64,000 nt of DNA from Marinoscillum pacificum (GTDB lineage Bacteria; Bacteroidota; Bacteroidia; Cytophagales; Cyclobacteriaceae), in the NCBI RefSeq assembly GCF_024714495.1, contig NZ_JAMZMJ010000013.1:1-64000 (forward strand). The letters run 5' to 3'. Made by a program: the position numbers and the translations under genes. The notes under the pieces were generated by a model. That model saw nothing but the letters and a program-made list of their open reading frames with translations. It was not told the DNA's origin and ran no database searches. Positions 53,687-61,648 of the stretch are shown one piece after another; within the stretch, counting starts at the first letter, position 1; every line of letters starts with the position of its first letter.

Positions 53687-56662
53687 ATGATTAACACAGC
53701 AAAAAAAGGATTTTCAATTGTTAAACTAATGGTTATCACCTTTTTGGTGATTGCATGTCAAAAAACAGGTTCCAATTTAATCGTTAGAGGACCGGAATCG
53801 GTTCAAAATGATGCTTTTGAATCAGTTATTCAAGTTCAGGAAATTTCCGAGTCTGATTTGCAAGATGCTGGTCATTTGCTGATCAATGTTGATGTGAATG
53901 ACCTCACTTTCAAAGAGCGAAGTTATGTGGAGCGTTATTTGGAAGCAGGAGGATTGGTTTCATTTAGCTGTCGTGATACTATCTACAACTGGGGACAAAT
54001 CAAACCATTCTTAGCATCAGGTGCTGCTGCTATCCAGTGCGACAAACTTGATCTTTCTAAAGCATCACTCAATTATGATAAAGTTACCTCACCAGCCGCT
54101 CCAGGATTAGATCGATTGGTTAGAGAGGTTTTGGTTGCGCCACTTGCGGAGCCAATGGATATTGTGGTGACAGAAAATTCGTTGGTTTACTGGATTGAGC
54201 GTAAAGGACAGATTCATACCTACAATCCGGGGACAGATCAAACACGTCAAATCACTCAGATGGATGTGTACACAGGTGAAGAGGATGGACTCCTTGGAAT
54301 TGCTCTGGATCCTAACTTTTCAGAAAATCAGTGGGCTTATATTTTCTATTCACCACCCGGTGACGAACCAAAACAGCATATCTCTCGATTTACGCTAACA
54401 CCAGACAGTCTGCACTTATGTACGGAGCAGCTAATTATTGAAATTCCGACCCAAAGAGAAGAGTGTTGTCATTCGGCTGGAGACATCATGTTTGACCGAC
54501 ACGGAAACCTGTACATCAGTACCGGAGATAATACGTTTTCCAGAGCATCTGATGGATTTACACCTTTGGATGAGCGTCCAGGTAGATCTCCATTTGATTC
54601 ACAGAAGTCTTCCTCTAATAGCAATGACAAAAGAGGTAAAGTATTAAGAATTCATCCGGAGAAAGATGGTAGCTATACCATTCCTGATGGAAACCTGTTT
54701 CCAAAAGATGGTTCACAAGGATTGCCAGAAATCTACGTGATGGGTGCTCGTAATCCATTTACCATGGCATATAATCTGGATAGAGATTGGTTGTACTGGG
54801 GAGATGTAGGACCAGATGGTAATGTTACTTCCGAACGTGGGCCTTCTGCACATGATGAAATCAATTTTGCGAAAGCTCCAGGGAACTATGGTTGGCCATA
54901 TTTCAATGCCAATAACCTTGCCTATGCGGATTATGACTTTGAGACGTTGGAGCTAGGACCAAGATTTGATCCGGCACATCCTAAAAACACTTCGGTTAAC
55001 AACACGGGAATTGTGGATCTGCCACCTGCCGTTCCAGCCATGGTTTATTATTCGTTTGATGAAAATCCTTTGTTTCCAGGTGTAGGGAAAGGATCAAGGT
55101 CAACCGGAGCTGGTGGTGTTTATAATTACAGAGAAGCTAGAAAACATGGCTATGAGTTTCCAGCGTATTATGATGAAAAATTGGTTGCCTTTGATTGGGC
55201 TAGGGATTGGATCAAAGTAGTTAGTCAGGATGAAGAAGGTAATTTTCAGTCTATAGAGCCACTTCTAGATAACTCAGTATTAGCATCACCTATTTCTATG
55301 GCTTTTGGTCCGGATGGAACATTGTATGTGCTGGAATATGGAATAGGCTACTTCACAGACAATCATGATTCTAAACTGATCAAGTTGAGTTTTGTGAATG
55401 GAAACAGACCTCCTGTAGCGAATTTTGAGGCCTCTACTGATAATGGAGCGTTACCATTGACCATAGATTTGAACGCCGAAGCTTCTTCAGATCCAGATGG
55501 TCAGGAGTTGACTTATAGCTGGTCTATCAATGGTGAGGAATTGAGCGGATCTAAATTGTCCTATACTTTCAATCAGTCAGGCAAGTTCGATATTGAATTG
55601 GAAGTAAGCGACCCTGATGGAGCAAAGGGTTCGTTTAAAAAGACCATCACAGCTGGTAACACCAAGCCTGAAGTCAAAATTGGATTCCCGGTTAACTCTA
55701 GTTTTTATCAGCCAGGTACTCCATTCTATTACAGTGTAGGAGTGAGAGATTCAGAAGATGGAGCGTTGAATGAAGGGGTTTCTGAAGGTTCAGTAACCGT
55801 CATAATGACGGCCTATGAGGGCAGTGACAATAGAGCAGCAGCAAGTCTGGCTCAAATAGGACTTTTGGATGCAGAAGGTCTTTCTCCAGGTTTGCAATTG
55901 ATTCAAAGTAGTGACTGTAAAAGTTGCCACAAACTGGACGAAAAATCCATCGGGCCAAGCTTTAAACAAATTGCCGACAAGTATGATCAGGATTACATCC
56001 AAATGGATATTCTGGCGAAGAAAATTATCAATGGTGGCTCTGGCGTTTGGGGAGATGGGATGATGATTGCGCATCCGAACTTCAGCATGAAAGCGGCTAG
56101 AGAAATTGTGAAGTACATCTTTACGGTTAATGATCCACCACCGGCAGAGAGTGAGAAAGCTGAGCTTAGAGCATATGTTAATACCACTCGTGAATCTCTT
56201 AAAAAGATCAGAATTGAAGCATCTTACACGGATCGAGGAGGGCAAATAAGTCTTTCAGCTAAAGATGAGGTTACGCTCGTGCCACCGATATTGCAGGCGG
56301 AATTAGCCGACGATCTTTTGGGATTTGAAGTGCAAGGTGGAATAGAAGATGGTGACGAACGTACCGTGAGGAAGAATGGAGATCAAGCAATGCTGAAATA
56401 TGAATCGATTGATTTAAGCAATGTCACCTCCGTTACTATGGAAGGTTTCTCGAAGGCCGCAGGTACTTTGAAGTTGGTATTGGATTCACCTGATGGAAAA
56501 ACAGTGAATGCTGTAACTTATAATGCTGAAGGATCAATGAAACTGCCTGTTGATCAATCTGGAGTTCATGATTTGTACTTCATTTTTGAAACTGGTGATG
56601 AGCTCACGGTAGATGCAATTCATTTTGAACTACAATCACCTGAATCAATTCCTGGAACCTAA
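53687..56662 (+). CDS. Sugar dehydrogenase-PKD-cytochrome c-carbohydrate-binding fusion lipoprotein
   Basis: A 991-residue lipoprotein (Cys24, VIACQK). Residues about 30-115 look like a shortened ThuA-type domain (FKERSYVERYLEAGG); about 140-580 a soluble PQQ-dependent sugar dehydrogenase propeller (DGLLGIALDPNF, CCHSAGDIMFDRHGNLYIST, EIYVMGARNPFTMAY); about 585-665 a PKD domain; about 725-815 a class I cytochrome c with CKSCH at 744-748 and Met792/793 as likely axial ligand; about 860-985 a CBM6-like beta-sandwich. It should oxidise a sugar and pass electrons to its own heme. Translated directly after the epimerase. Confidence 0.85.
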   Translation: MINTAKKGFSIVKLMVITFLVIACQKTGSNLIVRGPESVQNDAFESVIQVQEISESDLQDAGHLLINVDVNDLTFKERSYVERYLEAGGLVSFSCRDTIYNWGQIKPFLASGAAAIQCDKLDLSKASLNYDKVTSPAAPGLDRLVREVLVAPLAEPMDIVVTENSLVYWIERKGQIHTYNPGTDQTRQITQMDVYTGEEDGLLGIALDPNFSENQWAYIFYSPPGDEPKQHISRFTLTPDSLHLCTEQLIIEIPTQREECCHSAGDIMFDRHGNLYISTGDNTFSRASDGFTPLDERPGRSPFDSQKSSSNSNDKRGKVLRIHPEKDGSYTIPDGNLFPKDGSQGLPEIYVMGARNPFTMAYNLDRDWLYWGDVGPDGNVTSERGPSAHDEINFAKAPGNYGWPYFNANNLAYADYDFETLELGPRFDPAHPKNTSVNNTGIVDLPPAVPAMVYYSFDENPLFPGVGKGSRSTGAGGVYNYREARKHGYEFPAYYDEKLVAFDWARDWIKVVSQDEEGNFQSIEPLLDNSVLASPISMAFGPDGTLYVLEYGIGYFTDNHDSKLIKLSFVNGNRPPVANFEASTDNGALPLTIDLNAEASSDPDGQELTYSWSINGEELSGSKLSYTFNQSGKFDIELEVSDPDGAKGSFKKTITAGNTKPEVKIGFPVNSSFYQPGTPFYYSVGVRDSEDGALNEGVSEGSVTVIMTAYEGSDNRAAASLAQIGLLDAEGLSPGLQLIQSSDCKSCHKLDEKSIGPSFKQIADKYDQDYIQMDILAKKIINGGSGVWGDGMMIAHPNFSMKAAREIVKYIFTVNDPPPAESEKAELRAYVNTTRESLKKIRIEASYTDRGGQISLSAKDEVTLVPPILQAELADDLLGFEVQGGIEDGDERTVRKNGDQAMLKYESIDLSNVTSVTMEGFSKAAGTLKLVLDSPDGKTVNAVTYNAEGSMKLPVDQSGVHDLYFIFETGDELTVDAIHFELQSPESIPGT

Positions 56663-56672
56663 AACATAGAAC

Positions 56673-56737
56673 TGAAACTCAGAACTTTAAACAACCCAAA
56701 ACCTATAACATAAAACCTTTAACTTGAAACTCAGAAC
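56673..56737 (+). repeat. Short direct repeats in the leader of the isomerase gene
   Basis: TGAAACTCAGAAC occurs exactly at 56673-56685 and 56725-56737, and ACCTATAA-type words recur within the same 80 bases. The stretch is A/C-rich and contains no gene; it may be a slipped leader sequence or a protein-binding site. Confidence 0.4.
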
Positions 56738-56745
56738 CTATAATC

Positions 56746-57798
56746 ATGAAAAATACACGAAGAAAGACCTTAAAGACATTAGGCGTAAGCGGAGCAGCCC
56801 TAGGCATATTGGGGGCATCCAACTGGATCGCAGCATGTTCAGCGCCATCTAAAAAAACTGAAGAGACTACTGAGGAAACCAAAAAGGTGGAAGCTTCTGC
56901 TGACTTGTTCTTCAAAATTTCATTGGCGCAGTGGTCATTGCACAGGTCTTTTTTCGGAGATGCTATCAGTTCGTGGGATAATTTCGGGAAGTTGTGGGAT
57001 GAAAGTCCAGACAATGTACTTCTAGGTGAACTAAAGCCGGTAGACTTCCCAACTATTGCCAAGAGAGATTTTGGTGTGGAAGCAGTAGAGTACGTGAATG
57101 TGTTCTATTTCTCTAAAAAGAATGACAAGCAGTTTTGGTATGATATGCGCAAGCAATGTGATGAGCAAGGTGTAAAAAGTTTGCTGATCATGTGTGACAG
57201 AGAAGGAAATCTGGGTGATACCAACGAAGAAGCGAGAATTCAGGCAGTTGAAAACCATTACGCCTGGGTAGATGCTGCTCAGATCCTTGGTTGTCACTCC
57301 ATTCGCGTAAATGCTGCTGGAGAAGGTACAGCTGAAGAAGTAAAAGCTGCTGCGATTGATGGTTTGAGCCGTTTAACGGATTACGCTGCTCAGAGTGGAA
57401 TCAGTGTGATTGTAGAGAATCATGGTGGTTATTCTTCCAATGGTCAGTGGTTAAGCTCTGTGATTGAAGGAGTGGGGAGTGATTACTGTGGTACACTTCC
57501 TGACTTTGGTAACTTCTGTATAGATGGTTGGCATGGCAGCTGCAAGGAAGAATATGATAAATACCAGGGGGTGAAAGAGCTGATGCCATACGCCAAGGGC
57601 GTGAGTGGTAAGACCCATGAGTTTGATGCAGAAGGCAACGAAGTGAATACAGACTACTTCAAAATGCTTCAGATTGTGAAAGATGCTGGCTTCAAAGGCT
57701 ACATCGATATCGAATACGAAGGTGCAGAGCTTTCTGAGCCAGAAGGAATCAAAGCTACTAAAGCCTTGCTTGAGAAAGCTGGTAAAGCGGTGAGTTAA
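56746..57798 (+). CDS. Tat-exported sugar isomerase/epimerase-like TIM-barrel lipoprotein
   Basis: A 350-residue xylose isomerase-like TIM-barrel protein. The N-terminus carries a twin-arginine signal (NTRRKTLKTLG) and a lipoprotein Cys31 (WIAACSA), so it is folded in the cytoplasm and anchored outside it. Metal-ligand-type motifs are VIVENHGGYSS, GTLPDFGNFC, GKTHEFD and GYIDIEYEGAEL. Such proteins are common beside ThuA/dehydrogenase-type genes in Bacteroidota and are thought to act on oxidised sugars; the precise substrate is unknown. It has its own terminator. The last 48 bases are repeated at 61601-61648. Confidence 0.82.
   Translation: MKNTRRKTLKTLGVSGAALGILGASNWIAACSAPSKKTEETTEETKKVEASADLFFKISLAQWSLHRSFFGDAISSWDNFGKLWDESPDNVLLGELKPVDFPTIAKRDFGVEAVEYVNVFYFSKKNDKQFWYDMRKQCDEQGVKSLLIMCDREGNLGDTNEEARIQAVENHYAWVDAAQILGCHSIRVNAAGEGTAEEVKAAAIDGLSRLTDYAAQSGISVIVENHGGYSSNGQWLSSVIEGVGSDYCGTLPDFGNFCIDGWHGSCKEEYDKYQGVKELMPYAKGVSGKTHEFDAEGNEVNTDYFKMLQIVKDAGFKGYIDIEYEGAELSEPEGIKATKALLEKAGKAVS
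57751..57798 (+). repeat. Direct repeat R1, copy a (3' end of isomerase gene)
   Basis: Matches 61601-61648 at 45 of 48 positions, including the stop codon. This copy is in its normal coding context and is followed by the gene's terminator, so it is the parent copy. Confidence 0.85.
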
Positions 57799-57823
57799 GA
57801 TTCTTGTGAAAAGGAATTTTGGA

Positions 57824-57853
57824 AAGCATCTGCCAACTGGTGGATGCTTTTTT
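57824..57853 (+). terminator. Terminator closing PUL 2
   Basis: An 11-pair stem (AAGCATCTGCC with GGTGGATGCTT, two G-U pairs) on AACT, followed by T residues. End of the mannan locus. Confidence 0.9.
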
Positions 57854-57940
57854 GTTTACAGAGCTATCCAATTCTTCGATTACCTTGATTGGTAGGTGAG
57901 ATTCCGTTATTTTGGAGGAATAATCTATACTATCCGTATT

Positions 57941-57950
57941 TAAACGTTTA
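57941..57950. promoter_or_regulatory. TAAACGTTTA palindrome, second copy
   Basis: Identical to the palindrome at 249-258 and again followed by an ATTAAAACG-type half. It lies about 85 bases before the small secreted protein gene. Candidate regulator-binding site. Confidence 0.22.
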
Positions 57951-58034
57951 TTAAAACGAATAAGTAAATATGATGTATAAAAAACAGCATGACCGGTCAT
58001 GTTGAAACTAATTTGTTATCCTCAATCTTCCTCT

Positions 58035-58616
58035 ATGAAAGTACTCCTGTTAACTCTGACTATTCTGCCAACTATTCTCTTGGGACAGGAACTTACAGAA
58101 GTACGAACGAACTTGTCAACTGAAGAATCACAAAACTCAATCATTTGGACAGAATTCTCGGATGAATACGATCAAGTACTTGCGTTTTCTAGGAATTCCT
58201 ATTGGAGCCAACAAAAGGTTTACATCATATACGGACGAACCAATGGACAATGGGAACGGATTAAATTGACTCTAAAACTCGATGGCAACAAAAACATCAT
58301 CCGAACCAAGTCAAGGAAACTTTCATTTGGTGAAGGTAAGTTTCAGGAACTCCTAACATTCTTCGATTCTCGCGACTTTTGGAATTTTGAGCTTGACTCT
58401 CTGAACCTTCATGAAGAAGTAAGAGAAGATGGATCTGGAACACTCTGGACAAAAACAGATGGAACAACGGACTCATTTGAAGTTATTAGCAACGGTCATC
58501 ATCGAATAATTTCATCATACGAACCCGAATACTTTCAGGAACTGATTCCTGTGGAACAACGAAGAAAGTTCATCGAATGCAGAAACGAATTTTTGCGCAT
58601 GAACAAAATGAAATGA
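58035..58616 (+). CDS. Small exported protein, unknown
   Basis: A 193-residue protein from the ATG at 58035, which gives a clean signal peptide (MKVLLLTLTILPTILLGQ); the frame is open from 57999 but the added residues do not fit. The mature part is polar, rich in Trp, Glu and Arg (DFWNFELDSLNLHEEVRED, EYFQELIPVEQRRKFIECR) and looks like a small globular alpha/beta domain. No family was recognised. It stops four bases before a GC-rich non-coding element and may be the cargo of a gene cassette. Confidence 0.6.
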   Translation: MKVLLLTLTILPTILLGQELTEVRTNLSTEESQNSIIWTEFSDEYDQVLAFSRNSYWSQQKVYIIYGRTNGQWERIKLTLKLDGNKNIIRTKSRKLSFGEGKFQELLTFFDSRDFWNFELDSLNLHEEVREDGSGTLWTKTDGTTDSFEVISNGHHRIISSYEPEYFQELIPVEQRRKFIECRNEFLRMNKMK

Positions 58617-58619
58617 GGA

Positions 58620-58868
58620 TAACAAGTGCTAGCACGAATGCGCCAAACTGCCACTTTGCAGGCTTCAGTGCGAACTTCGCCATGAATCTACCGCTGAGAT
58701 AGTGCTGTGCTTTCTACTTGCCGCATCTCGCAGGATTTTTCACTTCACAACGCACTGCTTTCTACAAACTTTGAATGCACCCCTTGGCCAGGCGCGACAG
58801 ATAAGCTACTTTTATCAGAATTAAACAAGTGTGAGCACACACAGCGACATACACGGGCGTTAGTGAGA
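58620..58868. repeat. GC-rich attC-like intercassette element
   Basis: About 250 bases without a credible gene, clearly richer in G and C than the flanks, lie exactly between two orphan genes. It begins AACAAGTGCTAGCACGAATG and ends near CATACACGGGCGTTAGTG, with similar AACAAGTG words at both ends (58620 and about 58827) and several imperfect inverted segments. Elements of this look, with GGGCGTTAG at the right edge just before an ORF, recur between small orphan genes in Cytophagales (general recollection, not searched). The gene-element-gene order resembles integron cassettes, but the core does not match the GTTRRRY consensus exactly. Confidence 0.45.
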
Positions 58869-58880
58869 AAAATCATCTGA

Positions 58881-59429
58881 ATGGATATAAAGAACTTCTG
58901 GCACGAACTCCATCCTGTAATTAAGATTCTGACAATTGCAGGACTTGTTTTTATGATTTATGGTCTGATTGCTAGAAATCTGGAAATCTACTTTTTCTGG
59001 GAAAGTAGCACAGTGGGGTTCGCGTTTCTTGCAGGATCCATCGGAGTAGTTTTGATAACCGAACTGCTAATTAAAATAGGGATTTTCAAAGCTTATTTTA
59101 GGTCGGGTTGGCAAACGGCCTTACATATTCTGTTTGTTATTCTATTTGTAACTGTCAATTCAATATTTCTATTCTCCGACGCACTTAAAGTAGCGAAGGA
59201 ACAACTTAGAGAGAGCAAGCAAATCAACGATCTCGTTGGAGAAATAAACAGTTTTGGATGGCTTGTAACTGGCTCTAGTTCAATAACAACTAATTCAGGC
59301 CGAACTTTCGGGTCAGCTGAATATCAAATTCTAGTAAAGGGAGATGAAGGTTACCGATATGTGACGGTAACTCTAACAAAAAGGGACGATCAACCGTGGA
59401 ACTTTAAGCTAACCGGAATATCTCGCTAA
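58881..59429 (+). CDS. Small membrane protein with Coa1/Tim21-like C-terminal domain
   Basis: A 182-residue protein with three hydrophobic segments near residues 14-32, 36-65 and 74-98 (ILTIAGLVFMIYGLIA, GFAFLAGSIGVVLITELLI, LHILFVILFVTVNSIFLFS), then a polar C-terminal part (about 105-182; NDLVGEINSFGWLVTGSSSI, AEYQILVKGDEGYRYVTVTL, WNFKLTGISR). That tail resembles the domain of cytochrome oxidase assembly factor Coa1/Tim21, present in many orphan bacterial proteins. It starts 13 bases after the attC-like element and looks like a cassette gene. Role unknown. Confidence 0.6.
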   Translation: MDIKNFWHELHPVIKILTIAGLVFMIYGLIARNLEIYFFWESSTVGFAFLAGSIGVVLITELLIKIGIFKAYFRSGWQTALHILFVILFVTVNSIFLFSDALKVAKEQLRESKQINDLVGEINSFGWLVTGSSSITTNSGRTFGSAEYQILVKGDEGYRYVTVTLTKRDDQPWNFKLTGISR

Positions 59430-59878
59430 CATGATGTATTTGCGCATGTGCTTCCTCTTTCTCATCCGCGTTTGTAACGCGGATGTTTAAATCTTCAAGT
59501 TTCTAACTTATACTACCGCATGGCAAATGCGAAACATTAAAAAGTTCTCTGTGCAGGCAAGCACCAAACGCTTTCCTGAATGGGTAGGAGCCATGCCAAC
59601 AAAAATCATGTGCTTGGTAGCTCTCCAGTACCATCATCCAATCTGTGTAGCCTTCCAATATTTAATCAAGCTATTATGCCAAATGAAATTTTGTCCTGCG
59701 GTTACTTATTATATTCATGCCAAATAAAATATGTTCATGGTAATGCATAATGGAGTCATGGTTAGTATGAGATAAAAGTGAGGTGCCATGAATGATAAAT
59801 GAGTACCCATGAGAGGCTAATGCTGTGCCATGAAAACATACTGCATAGAAATGGGGATGATAAAAAATGTATGGAGGA
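59430..59878. other. 449-base gap with a palindrome and no credible gene
   Basis: A 66-codon frame at 59527-59727 has no start context or recognisable motif and is not accepted. The stretch contains the hairpin at 59463-59485 and a run of GCCATGA/TTCATGG-like words (about 59690-59850). It looks like decayed or mobile-element-derived sequence. Confidence 0.5.
59463..59485. repeat. REP-like palindrome
   Basis: Perfect 10-base inverted repeat (CATCCGCGTT / AACGCGGATG) with a TGT loop. Such GC-rich hairpins are typical of repeats mobilised by REP-associated Y1 transposases, and a broken gene of that kind lies 1.4 kb away. It could also work as a hairpin at the end of the upstream gene, since TTTAAAT follows. 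Confidence 0.55.
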
Positions 59879-60586
59879 CTATTTGCGAGCCCAATGAGCG
59901 CTTTTATAGCCTCTTAGTCGGCTTGGATGGTTCCGAAATACATACTTGCCGGCGGCACGGACTTGTTCAACCGTTGTTTTCAGCAAGGTGTAGGCCTTGT
60001 TTCTGATTTTTCGGTTATTGGTTTTTTGGGACTTCTGTTGCGTTACGGTAGCATGGAGTTGGCTCAAGAGCTGACTCGAAGTAGCCGCCAGGTCCAGTTG
60101 CTGCAGATTAAAGCCTATTGCAGAGAGTTCTTCCTGGTGGTCCTGGTCCTTCCCAAGGATGGATAGCTGATATAGGTCCTGAACGAGCGCGGCAATGCTG
60201 CCCCTGCCTCGTTTGCTTTTTTTTTGTTTGAGTAGATCTGGGTGATCACTAAAGGCAAACCGGAAAGCAGTGGTAAGTTCATCCCTTAGTGTTTCTGCTT
60301 GAGCGCGTTCTACCTGGTATTGCTGGTATTTTTGGTCAGTTGAGAGCTGTTGAGTTACACAGATACTTTGGGCGTGTATCAGTGCTTTGGTCTGTATTAA
60401 TAGAGTCTCCACAATGGAGGCATCTATGCCTGCAGTGCTCAGTTCGTCAATATCTTCCCTAACCCATTCGGTCAGGTCGCTTGCCTCTTGAATGAAGGTG
60501 GCAATGGGCAGGTTAGGTTGCTTGATGGCCTCATCGGAGATGTTGAGTATCTGTGGTAGTAAGGTTTCATAGCTTGATTCATTCAT
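59879..60586 (-). CDS. Uncharacterised helical protein
   Basis: A 235-residue soluble, almost entirely helical protein with many Gln, Glu, Leu and Ala residues (YQQYQVERAQAETLRDELTT, LDLAATSSQLLSQLHATVTQ), a basic patch KQKKSKRGRGS near 122-132 and a basic C-terminus (RNHPSRLRGYKSAHWARK). The helices suggest a four-helix bundle or coiled coil. No signal peptide or catalytic motif. Proteins of this look are found singly in accessory regions of Bacteroidota; the function is unknown. It lies between palindromic debris and a broken transposase, and its base composition (about 50% GC) is higher than that of the PUL genes, which suggests transfer. Confidence 0.6.
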   Translation of the reverse strand: MNESSYETLLPQILNISDEAIKQPNLPIATFIQEASDLTEWVREDIDELSTAGIDASIVETLLIQTKALIHAQSICVTQQLSTDQKYQQYQVERAQAETLRDELTTAFRFAFSDHPDLLKQKKSKRGRGSIAALVQDLYQLSILGKDQDHQEELSAIGFNLQQLDLAATSSQLLSQLHATVTQQKSQKTNNRKIRNKAYTLLKTTVEQVRAAGKYVFRNHPSRLRGYKSAHWARK

Positions 60587-60874
60587 AGCTCATGTGCTTA
60601 GTTAGTCACTGTTTTGCTCGGTATATGACTAAAAATAATCAATGAACCTGCTATTGGCCAATAAATGTTTGATAAGCACCTCAAATTGGGCTGGAGGGGA
60701 TTAATCCATCTTTGGGGGATACTTCTCTGCAAGTCAACTATGAACTTGTCCACTGTGCTGCTTTTGTACTTCTAGCCACATTTTTCTTTCTGGATTTTGA
60801 CTTGCTAAACCGACCTTTCCGGCAGGCGCAGTGCATTGTGGCTGCTATTTTGGATATACAATTATTATAGATGT
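60587..60874. other. 288-base gap with a fragment of a duplicated segment
   Basis: No gene seen. GGGGGATACTTCTC (60714-60727) recurs exactly at 61658-61671 inside the small minus-strand gene, with weaker similarity to either side, so this gap probably contains a decayed copy of that stretch. Confidence 0.4.
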
Positions 60875-61462
60875 TCACCAATCAATTAGTAAGCTGTGAT
60901 CAGTTAACTTTATTTCCGAATCGTGACTTTCTAAATAACTCTTATTTGTTCCAAACCAATTTTTAACTGCTTGTCTTTTGAGTCGAGTGGGTTTGTTGAC
61001 TAAGAATGCTTCGTAAGAGCTATATGGCCATGACATAATATCTTTTGTAAAGCCATGGTGTAAAGGATTTCTATGGATGTAGATGATTATAGCAGTAAGG
61101 TATTCATCTGAGGTAATTTCTTTTCTTTTGAAATTAGGAATGAACAAGCTCCCTCTGCGATTATACATTTTGTTGAAGGCTTGTGTATAGCTGCTGAATA
61201 AGTTTGAAAATTGTTTACTAGCGAACTTTTGGAAAACCTACGCGGTTCGATTTCCAAACTTTCCAAAAGGTTGATCAAGATTATGGGTTTTAATTAGAAA
61301 ATGAAAGTGGTTAGGCATAAGGCAATAAGCGTATGAGCTTGCAATTGGCTCAATGTATTTAGCCCATTGTCTTAAGAAATAATGATAGTTTTCTTCTGAT
61401 CGGAATAAATTCTCGTCACCGTTCGCATGGTTGTATACATGATAGAAGGTTTCAGTTAACAT
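60875..61462 (-). pseudogene. Broken REP-associated tyrosine (Y1/HUH) transposase
   Basis: The frame reading from 61462 to 60875 encodes about 196 codons with one internal TAG at 61238-61240. Before the stop are the RAYT hallmarks TFYHVYNHANGDENLF, an alpha/beta segment, and MPNHFHFLIK with the HUH-type His pair; after it come FASKQFSNLFSSYTQAFNK, NRRGSLFIPNFKRKEI and YIHRNPLHHG, all in the same frame. A second frame reads DQ-LLESLEIEPRRF across the break, so paired frameshifts or a small palindromic insertion (61226-61269) are also possible. RAYT proteins move short palindromic repeats. This copy is probably inactive. Confidence 0.85.
61226..61269. repeat. Palindrome at the break point of the transposase pseudogene
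   Basis: Arms CTTTTGGAAA (61226-61235) and TTTCCAAAAG (61260-61269) are perfect complements and flank a 24-base centre that includes CCTACGCGG and holds the internal stop codon. Confidence 0.6.
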
Positions 61463-61516
61463 CTGTATGGCATTTGACTTTTAATAAATATACGCAATTA
61501 CTCAATTGAGTTCAGC

Positions 61517-61543
61517 CAAACTTCACATAACCTACAACCATTA
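61517..61543. repeat. Direct repeat R2, copy a
   Basis: CAAACTTCACATAACCT followed by ACAACCATTA. The same two words occur at 62183-62215, there separated by a 6-base insertion (TAAACT). The copies flank the remnant R1b and the two small minus-strand genes. Confidence 0.75.
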
Positions 61544-61600
61544 AGATGACAGGGAATAGATACAAAAGATAAAATCCATAAGTTTCTTAATAAAGGAAGT

Positions 61601-61648
61601 ATAGCTACCAAAGCCTTGCTTGAGAAAACTGGTAAAGCGGTGAGTTAA
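61601..61648 (+). repeat. Direct repeat R1, copy b (isomerase 3'-end fragment)
   Basis: Matches 57751-57798 at 45 of 48 positions, keeping frame and stop (ATKALLEKTGKAVS versus ATKALLEKAGKAVS). Weaker similarity continues about 10 bases upstream, then ends. It is a gene fragment without its parent gene, 3.85 kb downstream of the intact copy. Confidence 0.85.

Noticed and set aside
55790-56245. 151-residue minus-strand frame
   Set aside because: Antisense to the cytochrome c part of the fusion protein; no independent evidence.
59527-59727. 66-residue plus-strand frame
   Set aside because: No ribosome-binding context or family resemblance; sequence around it looks decayed.
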